From Candidatus Magnetocorallium paracelense (GTDB taxonomy: Bacteria; Nitrospirota; Thermodesulfovibrionia; Thermodesulfovibrionales; Magnetobacteriaceae): a stretch of DNA of 38,879 nucleotides. Below, piece after piece: positions 32,519 through 38,879 of this stretch (positions are counted from its first letter, which is position 1; each line of letters opens with the position of its first letter). The stretch covers positions 1 to 38,879 of the forward strand of contig JAREWP010000009.1 of the NCBI GenBank assembly GCA_029001845.1. Direction: 5' to 3'. The translations under genes were made by a program, and so were the position numbers. The notes under the pieces are model-generated. The model ran no database searches, was not told where the DNA came from, and saw only the letters and a program-made list of their open reading frames with translations.

Positions 32519-33370
32519 ATGAAGTATTTAGATGTCAAAACGGATTACGCTTTCAAAAAAGTGTTTGGAAGCGAAGGCAGTAAAGGAGTGCTGATAAGCT
32601 TTCTGAATGCAGTAATAGATTTTGAAGGCGACGAGGAAATCAAAGACCTGTCAATCGTGGATCCCTATCAAATTCCATTAATAAAAGGTATGAAAGACAC
32701 CTATGTGGATGTAAAGGCGGAGTTGTCTGACGGAAAAAGGGTAATCATAGAAATGCAGGTGTTGAATGTAGAGGGTTTTGAAAAGAGAGTGCTTTATAAT
32801 GCAGCAAAGGCATATTCGAGTCAACTACAGAGGGCTGAGATATATACTTCCATAGAGCCTATTATTGCACTTACGATAACGGACTTTACAATGTTCGAAG
32901 AGACAGACAAAGTCATTAGTTATTTTAAATTGATCGAGAAAGAGAGTCTGATACAATACAGTGACGATATAGAGCTGATCTTTATAGAATTACCAAAGTT
33001 TGACAAAGAAGAGGAAGACCTGAAAGAGATCGCCGATAAGTGGATATATTTTATCAGACACGCCGGAAGTCTGGAATATATACCTTTGAGTCTGGAGAGT
33101 GAGGAAGAGATAAGAAGAGCTTTTGAGATAGCGAACACTGCCGGTATGGATGAGGAAGAGCTGGACGCACAGCAGAGAAGGCATGATTTCATCTATTTGC
33201 AAAAAAGCTCGATCGAATATGCTTTAAAGAGAGGGAAAGAAGAGGGAGTGAATGAGATGCAAAGGGAGGCTGTTATCAAGCTTTACAAAAGAGCCGCCAT
33301 GACTCCTGAAGCGATCGCTGAAGTGTTGGATATTGACTTTGAATTTGTTAAGGAAACATTGGAAAAATAA
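32519..33370 (+). CDS. Rpn-family recombination nuclease / PD-(D/E)XK transposase-like protein
   Basis: 283 residues. It opens with the family signature KTDYAFKKVFGSEGSKGVLI and has the nuclease core YVDVKAEL...VIIEMQV (Asp, then E-x-Q) near 64-81. This places it in the PD-(D/E)XK group related to E. coli RpnA-E, which promote RecA-independent recombination. The C-terminal ~60 residues are charged helical sequence ending in a small helix-turn-helix-like MTPEAIAEVLDIDFEFV. Such genes often occur in many scattered copies. It is in an accessory-looking patch with the AAA/DUF4143 gene. Confidence 0.88.
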   Translation: MKYLDVKTDYAFKKVFGSEGSKGVLISFLNAVIDFEGDEEIKDLSIVDPYQIPLIKGMKDTYVDVKAELSDGKRVIIEMQVLNVEGFEKRVLYNAAKAYSSQLQRAEIYTSIEPIIALTITDFTMFEETDKVISYFKLIEKESLIQYSDDIELIFIELPKFDKEEEDLKEIADKWIYFIRHAGSLEYIPLSLESEEEIRRAFEIANTAGMDEEELDAQQRRHDFIYLQKSSIEYALKRGKEEGVNEMQREAVIKLYKRAAMTPEAIAEVLDIDFEFVKETLEK

Positions 33371-33466
33371 AAAACAGAGATTAATAATCATCCCGCCAAA
33401 GAGAACTTTCCACCATAAAAAACGACAGATCATCAATAGTCAACATTTGTCGATAAATATTCCAGT

Positions 33467-33496
33467 TTGGCACAAGCATTATTTTTATGTTATCAT
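33467..33496 (+). promoter_or_regulatory. Promoter for the DUF4178-DUF350 operon
   Basis: TTGGCA at 33467-33472, an 18 bp spacer, then TATCAT at 33491-33496 (or TTATCA at 17 bp). It lies 70 bases before the first gene. The -35 also reads TGGCAC like a sigma54 -24 box, but the -12 GC is missing. Confidence 0.5.
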
Positions 33497-33566
33497 CTTG
33501 TAGTTTCACAACTTTCCGTTAATCTTAGGGCTCTAAAAAATCATTCAATATCGTTAAGGAAAAAAA

Positions 33567-34121
33567 ATGGGTTTTGGTGATTTGTTTCGTTGGAAAAAAA
33601 AGGAAGAGAACTTCGATCCTTTAAGAGACCTTACTCTTTCAAGACTTAAGGCAGGGTATCTCCTGGATTACGATATGAAAACATGGGAGGTAAGGGCTTA
33701 TAATAAGTATGAGTGGGACGGGGAATATACAGAAGAGTGGGAATTAAAGAGCGGCAGTGAGACAATGTTCCTGGAAAAAGAGGAAGACGACGGAGATGCT
33801 GACTGGTCGCTATCGTGGAAAGTGTCAATATCTAAAATCGACAAAAGTGTGGCAGAGCGTATTGCCAGGGATGAAGATCCCCCCGATGAAATCGTTTTTG
33901 AAGGCGAGAAATATTTTATGTCAGAAAGCGGGGCCGGTTACTTCCTGAAAGGCGGTACCGGACTTGGTGAAGGTTTTATCTCGTGGGAATATGAAGATGA
34001 ATCGGGCGAGAAGTTATTGACAATACATCAGTGGGGCGATAACGATTTCGAACTTTCCCGGGGAATATATGCAGAGGAGTATCAATTTACAAATATACTC
34101 CCCGGCGGGGAGTCTCGATAA
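33567..34121 (+). CDS. DUF4178 domain protein
   Basis: 184 residues, no signal peptide. The domain is recognised from DPLRDLTLSRLKAGYLLDYD, MKTWEVRAYNKYEWD, EEWELKSGSETMFLE and the glycine-rich GAGYFLKGGTGL, ending with FELSRGIYAEEYQF. The biochemical role of DUF4178 is unknown. It repeatedly accompanies DUF350 membrane proteins and polyamine aminopropyltransferases in other genomes (recalled context), and does so here as the first gene of the block, after a good promoter and an AAGGA ribosome site. Confidence 0.83.
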   Translation: MGFGDLFRWKKKEENFDPLRDLTLSRLKAGYLLDYDMKTWEVRAYNKYEWDGEYTEEWELKSGSETMFLEKEEDDGDADWSLSWKVSISKIDKSVAERIARDEDPPDEIVFEGEKYFMSESGAGYFLKGGTGLGEGFISWEYEDESGEKLLTIHQWGDNDFELSRGIYAEEYQFTNILPGGESR

Positions 34122-34153
34122 AAAGGGAGTCCTTAAATTACTGCTTTTTTAAT

Positions 34154-34187
34154 TTCTCACACAAAGACACAGAGACGCAAAGTTTTT
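34154..34187. repeat. CACAAAGACACAGAGACGCAA repeat fragment
   Basis: TTCTCACACAAAGACACAGA and the following GACGCAAAGTTTTTG form a fragment of a dispersed repeat. The related TCTCACACAAAGTCACAA recurs at 38420. It sits between two genes of the same operon. Confidence 0.5.
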
Positions 34188-34217
34188 GTTAAGACCCTCT
34201 CTTTCACAGATTTTTAT

Positions 34218-34952
34218 ATGAAGAATTATCGTATTACTAAACTATATCTTCTCTTAATCGTCCTTTTGCTCGCCTTGGCGGGATGCGGCGGGAAGGCCGA
34301 TCCTCTTTCGCAGTTTAAGGACGATCTTGTCAGGTTTCCCGAATACTCGCTTATACTCTTTGATATGAAGGAGGAAGGGAATTTCTTTAAGTCCTTTTTT
34401 CATAAGTATAAGATAACAACAGGGCGGAAAGAGAGAGGTAGGGAAGAGTTGGTTTATGAGTCCGTCGAGACGGACTGGATGGCTGTAGATGAATCCTTTT
34501 ACAGGAAATACGAAAATTATCTGGGCATGTCGATTCTGTCCAAAGACTCTGAAGGCAAAATCTCCGACGCAGCCCATCCTCCCGGTTACCAGTATGTAGG
34601 AGACAGCCGGTACGGCAGGTGGAATCGCGACTCATCGGGCAACTCCTTCTGGGAGTTTTACGGAAAATATATGTTTTTCAGCTCCCTCTTTAATATGGCC
34701 ACAGGGAGCATTTTCAGAAACGATTATAACGACTACCGCTCTTACAGAGACTCGGGAAGACCCTATTACGGGCCGAATAAGGAATACGGAACCTATGGCA
34801 GCAATACGAAAAAGACGAACAGCGATTTTTTCCAAAGAAGAAAGGCAAAGGACCTGTCCAGGAAAAAGAGCTTTGACCAACGGGTTAGCAAAAGAATAGG
34901 CAGATCGAGAACAAGCTCGTTTCGCTCAAGAAGCGGAGGCTTTGGTAAATAG
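34218..34952 (+). CDS. Lipoprotein with Arg/Ser/Gly-rich tail (YgiB/DUF4247-like position)
   Basis: 244 residues. The signal ends in lipobox LALAGC with Cys23. The middle part (FKDDLVRFPEYSLILFDMKE...WMAVDESFYRKYENYLGMS) is not a family I recognise. From ~150 the sequence turns Tyr/Arg/Ser/Gly-rich (NDYRSYRDSGRPYYG) and ends RSRTSSFRSRSGGFGK. A comparable basic Ser/Gly-rich end closing in GFG is seen in YgiB/YjfM (DUF1190) and DUF4247 lipoproteins, which occupy the same place in DUF350 clusters. I infer an analogous envelope role. Starts 96 bp after DUF4178, with no clear ribosome site. Confidence 0.6.
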   Translation: MKNYRITKLYLLLIVLLLALAGCGGKADPLSQFKDDLVRFPEYSLILFDMKEEGNFFKSFFHKYKITTGRKERGREELVYESVETDWMAVDESFYRKYENYLGMSILSKDSEGKISDAAHPPGYQYVGDSRYGRWNRDSSGNSFWEFYGKYMFFSSLFNMATGSIFRNDYNDYRSYRDSGRPYYGPNKEYGTYGSNTKKTNSDFFQRRKAKDLSRKKSFDQRVSKRIGRSRTSSFRSRSGGFGK

Positions 34953-34964
34953 AGGGAATTCGAT

Positions 34965-35810
34965 ATGATATTGGATGATGTAGTTACTTCGATCGTATAT
35001 CTTGCCGCTGTTTTTATTATCTTTATTCTGGCAAAGGTGATTTACGACCTTTTAAACAGAAAATTCAAATTAAACGAGGAACTGCTGGTTAAGGATAATT
35101 TCGCACTGGCCCTGGCCGTAACCGGTTACTATCTGGGAATTGTAATAGCTCTTGGCGGCGCCGTGGTGGGACCAAGCGCCGGTTTGACAGAAGATTTAAT
35201 AGACATATTTTTTTATGGTATCCTCTCTATTGTGATTATGAATATTTCGATTGTGATAAACGACAGGATCATCTTGCATACATTCGACAATAAAAAGGAG
35301 ATTATAGAGGATCGAAATCCCGGTACAGGCGTTGTGGAACTGGGAAATTATGTTGCCGTAGGTCTGATTATTCACGGCGCCGTGTCCGGCGAAGGGGGCA
35401 GCCTTATTACAGCCCTTGTGTTCTGGTCCCTGGGCCTTCTATCTCTGATTATCGCCGGTCTTTTTTATAATTTCATTTTACCATACAACTTACACGATGA
35501 AATCGAGAAAGATAACACAGCCGTTGGTATCGCCTTTTCAGGCGTGCTTATCGGTATGGGAAACGTCGTCAGAGCGGCGGTAAGCGGTGATTTTCATTCC
35601 TGGGGCGAAAATCTCACGTATTTTTTTGTAATTGTAATTCTTGGTCTTGCTCTCCTGCCTCTCATCAGATGGCTTACAGATAAGACACTCCTTCCCGGCG
35701 AATGTCTGACCAAAGAGCTGGTCAGTCAGGAACATCCCAATAAAGGCGCCGCGCTGATCGAAGCGTTTTCTTATGTGGCCTCGTCTTTTTTGATAGGCTG
35801 GTGTTTATAA
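34965..35810 (+). CDS. DUF350 (YjfL/UPF0719-type) membrane protein, duplicated domain
   Basis: 281 residues forming two repeats of the DUF350 unit. Each has the pattern of a charged loop followed by NFALALAVTGYYLGIVIAL (first, ~79-97 region) or NTAVGIAFSGVLIGMGNVVR (second), giving about eight membrane segments. DUF350 proteins are inner-membrane proteins of unknown biochemistry, found with PspA-like proteins and glutathionylspermidine or spermidine synthases. An AGAGGGA ribosome site precedes the ATG. It is 12 bp after the lipoprotein and 19 bp before the spermidine synthase. Confidence 0.86.
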   Translation: MILDDVVTSIVYLAAVFIIFILAKVIYDLLNRKFKLNEELLVKDNFALALAVTGYYLGIVIALGGAVVGPSAGLTEDLIDIFFYGILSIVIMNISIVINDRIILHTFDNKKEIIEDRNPGTGVVELGNYVAVGLIIHGAVSGEGGSLITALVFWSLGLLSLIIAGLFYNFILPYNLHDEIEKDNTAVGIAFSGVLIGMGNVVRAAVSGDFHSWGENLTYFFVIVILGLALLPLIRWLTDKTLLPGECLTKELVSQEHPNKGAALIEAFSYVASSFLIGWCL

Positions 35811-35829
35811 TCCTTCCCTTCCGCCTGAA

Positions 35830-37407
35830 ATGGAGTTAGCCGGCAGAAAAAAATTCGCTTCCACCCTTGACAGAGAGAAAAGCCTGCTCCTTAAATTCTG
35901 CGTATTTGCAACAGGGCTTTCAGGCATCGTAACAGAATATGTCCTGTCCACGCTGGCAAGTTATCTGATCGGTAATTCCGTTCTTCAATGGACTATCGTA
36001 ATATCTTTAATGCTCTTTGCCATGGGAGTGGGGAGCCGATTGAGCAAATATATTACCAACCATCTGCTGGAATTTTTCATACTTACGGAATTCGTAATTT
36101 CATTTCTATGCGCCGTATCGGCAGGGGCAAGCTTTTTGTCGTCTATTTATACCGTACATGTGGGATTTATCATTTATACCTTCTCCTTTACCATAGGACT
36201 GCTTATCGGCTTTGAGATACCGCTTATTACCAGAATCAACAGCTACTACGAGGAACTCCGAACCAATATTGCTTCGGTTTTGGAAAAGGACTATTTCGGC
36301 GCTCTTGCCGGCGGTGTTTTATTTGCCTTTTTCGCCCTTCCCCATTTGGGACTTACATATACTCCCATAGCCCTTGGTACGATAAATTTTACAGTGGCTT
36401 CCGTTCTTCTGTTCAGATTAAGGAGAAGTATACCCTATGTAAGATTGTTATACCCGAACTTCGCCTTTGTGCTTGTATCTATCATATTGCTCTTTATTTA
36501 TATTAAACCCATTATTCTCTATGGAGAGCAGAAGAAATACAAGGATACGATTATTTTTGAAAAACAGACAAAATATCAGAAAATTGTGCTGACAAGATGG
36601 AAAGATGATATTTGGCTCTATATTAACGGCAACGAGCAGTTCAGCAGCTTTGACGAAGAGAAGTACCATGAACCCCTTGTACACCCGGCCATGTCGCTTC
36701 TCGGGCAGAGAAATAATATCCTCGTTCTTGGCGGCGGAGACGGTCTTGCTCTCAGGGAGATTTTGAAATACAATGATGTGAAAAAAGTAGTGCTTGTTGA
36801 CATTGATCCGCAAATGACGGCGCTTGCAGGGGAGCATCCCGCATTGACCGGGCTAAACGGAGATTCCCTGAACAACCCGAAAGTAGAGGTGATTCATATG
36901 GATGCTTTTAAGTACCTCTCCAAAGTCAAAGATTATTATAACGTCATATTCGCAGACCTGCCCGATCCAAATAACATGGAATTGAATCTTCTCTATTCAC
37001 TGGAATTTTATAAGCTCGCTTTGAGACAACTTTCACGTGGCGGAGTTTTTGTAACTCAGGCCACGAGCCCCGTGTATTCTAAAAAGGCCTTTCTAAGTAT
37101 AATGAAAACCATGCAGGAGGCGGGTTTTACGGTACTGCCCTATCGTAACAGTATTCCTACCATGGGCGAGACAGGATGGATGCTTGGCGTTAAGCCAGGA
37201 CACATAACCGAGGAAGGGCTTAAGAGCATAATGGAAGGCATGGCATTCGATACAGTGGAAACGAGATTTTTAAACAGAGAGGCAATGATCTCTATGGTAA
37301 ATTTCGGTAAGAACGTATTTGAAGAAATAGATCGTATTGAGATAAACTCAAGGATTAATCCCGTGCTTTTCGGGTATTATAGAGAGGGTATGTGGGATTT
37401 CTACTGA
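35830..37407 (+). CDS. Membrane-anchored spermidine synthase (polyamine aminopropyltransferase)
   Basis: 525 residues. The N-terminal ~220 residues hold seven or so membrane helices (GLSGIVTEYVLSTLASYLIG onward). The C-terminal ~270 are a spermidine-synthase domain: ILVLGGGDGLALREILK near 297-313 binds decarboxylated SAM, VVLVDIDPQMTALA follows, and IFADLPDPNN near 375-384 carries the catalytic Asp region. Soluble SpeE makes spermidine from putrescine; this fused form occurs in DUF350-type clusters and its true product is not established. No speD lies in the window, so decarboxylated SAM would have to come from elsewhere. The stop overlaps the next gene's start by 16 bp. Confidence 0.88.
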   Translation: MELAGRKKFASTLDREKSLLLKFCVFATGLSGIVTEYVLSTLASYLIGNSVLQWTIVISLMLFAMGVGSRLSKYITNHLLEFFILTEFVISFLCAVSAGASFLSSIYTVHVGFIIYTFSFTIGLLIGFEIPLITRINSYYEELRTNIASVLEKDYFGALAGGVLFAFFALPHLGLTYTPIALGTINFTVASVLLFRLRRSIPYVRLLYPNFAFVLVSIILLFIYIKPIILYGEQKKYKDTIIFEKQTKYQKIVLTRWKDDIWLYINGNEQFSSFDEEKYHEPLVHPAMSLLGQRNNILVLGGGDGLALREILKYNDVKKVVLVDIDPQMTALAGEHPALTGLNGDSLNNPKVEVIHMDAFKYLSKVKDYYNVIFADLPDPNNMELNLLYSLEFYKLALRQLSRGGVFVTQATSPVYSKKAFLSIMKTMQEAGFTVLPYRNSIPTMGETGWMLGVKPGHITEEGLKSIMEGMAFDTVETRFLNREAMISMVNFGKNVFEEIDRIEINSRINPVLFGYYREGMWDFY

Positions 37408-38408
37408 AACTCTACCGCTTTCTCAGGCGGGAGGGATTTGTAAGGCTTTTAATCGTAGTCCTTTTTTTGATTCTTTTCGGCGCAACAGGGGCAAGCTATT
37501 TCGAAAAGGACTTATCGCCTTTAAATGCCCTGTGGTGGACACTGGTAACTCTCACTACAGTTGGTTACGGAGATATCTCTCCCATGACCTGGGGCGGGAG
37601 AATTATAGGTATTGTCCTGATGTTTTTCGGCATCGGGGTTTTAGGGTTATTCACGGCTACCATAGCAGGTGTGTTTGTGGAAAAAAAATTCAAAGAGGAA
37701 AAAGGTTTGATTGAGGTGAAGGCAAAAGGCCATTTTATCATTTGCGGATGGAATCACAGGGCCGAGGAGATTGTTAATGAGTTGCGCTCAAACCCTGATG
37801 CAACCGATAAAACTATCGTTCTGGTCGCAGATATCCCGTCCAAACCGATTGAAACAGAGGATTTTCATTTTATCCAGGGAGAAGTAACCGTCGAAAATTT
37901 GAGGAAGGCCAATATCAAAGAGGGGGGAACGGTCATTATACTTCTCGACGACAAGCTGGACGTGTACGCCAGAGATGCAAAGGCCGTTCTCAATACTCTG
38001 ACTGTGGAATCGGAAAATCCCGATGTCTATACATGCGTGGAACTTGTAAACTCCAATAATATCGATCACTGTATTCGCGCCAGGGCCGACGAAATTATTG
38101 TGGGAGAAGAGTACAGCGGTAAACTCCTTTGTCAGGCAGCGGTTAACCACGGTATCACGACGGTTATTTCGGAAATTCTAAGCAGGAAGTATGGAAACGA
38201 TCTATATAAGATAACACTCCCCGATTCGTATGAAGGGATGTCTTTTGTAGAGGTTCTTTCTCTTATGAAACAGGAGTCTAACTGCCTGATAGTCGCCATA
38301 CAGTCATTGTCGGGAGACGTTTTTCAAACAAATCCTTCGGCCGATTATGTCGTTAAAAAAGGAGACAGAGCCGTGGTGATATCCGATAAAAGACCAAAGG
38401 CTTTCTGA
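37392..38408 (+). CDS. Two-TM potassium channel with RCK (TrkA-N) domain
   Basis: 338 residues with a GTG start at 37392, overlapping the spermidine synthase stop by 16 bp, so translation is probably coupled. One membrane helix (18-35), the selectivity filter TVGYGD (56-61) and a second helix (about 70-92) form the pore. The cytosolic part (~105-330) is an RCK module: Rossmann-like GHFIICGWNHRAEEIVNEL, then a TrkA-C-like tail (DVFQTNPSADYVVKKGDRAVVIS). It conducts K+ under ligand control. In this operon it may couple membrane potential or K+ status to polyamine chemistry; that link is inference. Confidence 0.92.
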   Translation: MGFLLKLYRFLRREGFVRLLIVVLFLILFGATGASYFEKDLSPLNALWWTLVTLTTVGYGDISPMTWGGRIIGIVLMFFGIGVLGLFTATIAGVFVEKKFKEEKGLIEVKAKGHFIICGWNHRAEEIVNELRSNPDATDKTIVLVADIPSKPIETEDFHFIQGEVTVENLRKANIKEGGTVIILLDDKLDVYARDAKAVLNTLTVESENPDVYTCVELVNSNNIDHCIRARADEIIVGEEYSGKLLCQAAVNHGITTVISEILSRKYGNDLYKITLPDSYEGMSFVEVLSLMKQESNCLIVAIQSLSGDVFQTNPSADYVVKKGDRAVVISDKRPKAF

Positions 38409-38497
38409 TTCCATTTTTTCTCACACAAAGTCACAAATAAAAGACAATTAAGAAGTTGGACAGATGCTGATTCCGAGAAATCGTAATTAAAAAGTAT

Positions 38498-38518
38498 AGG
38501 AATTTCAAAGAAATTCCT
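38498..38518 (+). terminator. Hairpin after the potassium channel gene
   Basis: AGGAATTTC-AAA-GAAATTCCT is a perfect 9 bp stem with a three-base loop, 90 bases after the stop. Only a short T-run follows (CCTTT), so termination would be weak. Confidence 0.35.
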
Positions 38519-38527
38519 TTCAGGTCT

Positions 38528-38652
38528 CCTCTCCCCTTGAGGGGAGAGGATTACAAGGTGAGGGGTGACGGCGGAGAAGCGTTACCCTATCGAGTACTGT
38601 GTCGTACCCCCTCACCCCAACCCTCTCCCCCTTCAAAGGGGGAGAGGGAGTA
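38528..38652. repeat. CCTCTCCCC / CCCTCTCCC double-hairpin element
   Basis: CCTCTCCCC-TTGA-GGGGAGAGG at 38528-38549 and CCCTCTCCCCC...GGGGGAGAGGG at about 38621-38648 are two hairpins. The flanking GGTGAGGGGTGA and CCCCCTCACCCC are also mutually inverted. This is a widespread type of dispersed bacterial repeat. It separates the channel gene from the YbjN gene. Confidence 0.75.
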
Positions 38653-38764
38653 AGAGAAAAGTCGCTGTTAAAGCAGCTTGAAAAACTTTGTATTTTTGTG
38701 TGAAATTTACTTAGTAATGTTTGCCGCTTGCATTACGGTGAAACCTTAATTATGGAGGTGTTTT

Positions 38765-38879
38765 ATGTCCGAATATTTTGAGTTGGTAAAGGAATATCTT
38801 GTTGACCTGAATATCGGGATCGTTGAGGAAGACGAGAAAGAGGAACTCGTAATCGTAGAAGATGAGGAAAAAGGAATCA
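38765..38879 (+). CDS. YbjN-domain protein, start only (cut by window edge)
   Basis: The first 38 codons read MSEYFELVKEYLVDLNIGIV followed by an acidic EEDEKEELVIVEDEE stretch. This matches the opening of YbjN domains (CesT/type III-chaperone-like fold), where helix 1 is followed by a hydrophobic-acidic beta hairpin. GGAGGTG lies seven bases before the ATG, a strong ribosome site. It is on the same strand as the DUF350 block but separated by a 356 bp repeat-filled gap. Family call is from a short stretch only. Confidence 0.6.
   Translation, partial: MSEYFELVKEYLVDLNIGIVEEDEKEELVIVEDEEKGI

Larger units (their letters stand above)
38417..38709. repeat. CACACAAAG-ended inverted element enclosing another repeat
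   Basis: TCTCACACAAAGTCACAA at 38420-38437 and, inverted, ACTTTGTATTTTTGTGTGAA at 38686-38705 bracket the intergenic region. A second repeat (38528-38652) lies inside, suggesting one element inserted into another. Non-coding. Confidence 0.45.

Noticed and set aside
33467-33485. Sigma54 promoter (TGGCAC -24 box) before the DUF4178 operon
   Set aside because: The -12 GC pair at the required spacing is AT, so the essential half of a sigma54 site is missing; a sigma70 reading with TATCAT fits better.

Overview
The window looks like chromosome from a moderately AT-rich diderm (Gram-negative-type) bacterium. Support comes from a TolC-family outer-membrane protein, several lipoproteins, a clpS-clpA pair, PepN, and no plasmid or phage backbone. 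I cannot place the phylum from sequence alone. Intergenic DNA is full of dispersed inverted-repeat elements of at least five families, and there is an IS66 transposase remnant at the left edge.

Layout. (1) 1-430: 3' end of an IS66 transposase, the likely right end of that IS, and a short remnant resembling a Fic-protein N-terminus. (2) 794-7646: a compact same-strand cluster of a gamma-glutamyltransferase without signal peptide, a DUF1611-like P-loop protein, an ArgC/LysY-type reductase, an ArgD/LysJ-type aminotransferase, and one 637-residue polypeptide joining an ArgB/LysZ kinase to an ArgE/LysK M20 deacylase. This reads as an N-protected glutamate (or aminoadipate) to ornithine (or lysine) route with non-standard protection and deprotection partners. 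(3) 7713-8357: an EcsC protein on the minus strand. (4) 9153-15864: pepN, a CLC chloride transporter with CBS domains (preceded by a possible 10-codon coupled leader), a calcineurin-like phosphoesterase, and a LIM/DA1-like zinc peptidase. (5) 16054-17028: a lone ParB-domain protein bracketed by repeat ends. (6) 17663-24256: asnS, two exported beta-sandwich-type proteins, a small zinc-ribbon protein and a TolC-family protein, with repeats between. (7) 24502-28494: tRNA-His(GTG), clpS, clpA and a RimK-like ATP-grasp ligase. (8) 28529-33370: a seven-repeat propeller/cupredoxin lipoprotein, a DUF4143 AAA ATPase and an Rpn/PD-(D/E)XK protein. (9) 33567-38879: DUF4178, a Gly/Ser/Arg-tailed lipoprotein, a DUF350 membrane protein, a membrane-anchored spermidine synthase, an RCK potassium channel and the start of a YbjN protein. 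This last block resembles the poorly understood YjfL/DUF350-polyamine envelope clusters.

The strongest leads are the amino-acid cluster with its kinase-deacylase fusion, the bacterial DA1-like peptidase with LIM-type fingers, and the DUF4178-DUF350-SpeE-K channel operon. A further theme is how repeat elements have supplied ordinary gene parts: a stop codon (ParB gene), a 5' leader (clpS) and a probable terminator (after tolC). All functional statements rest on reading motifs by eye. No database search was run.
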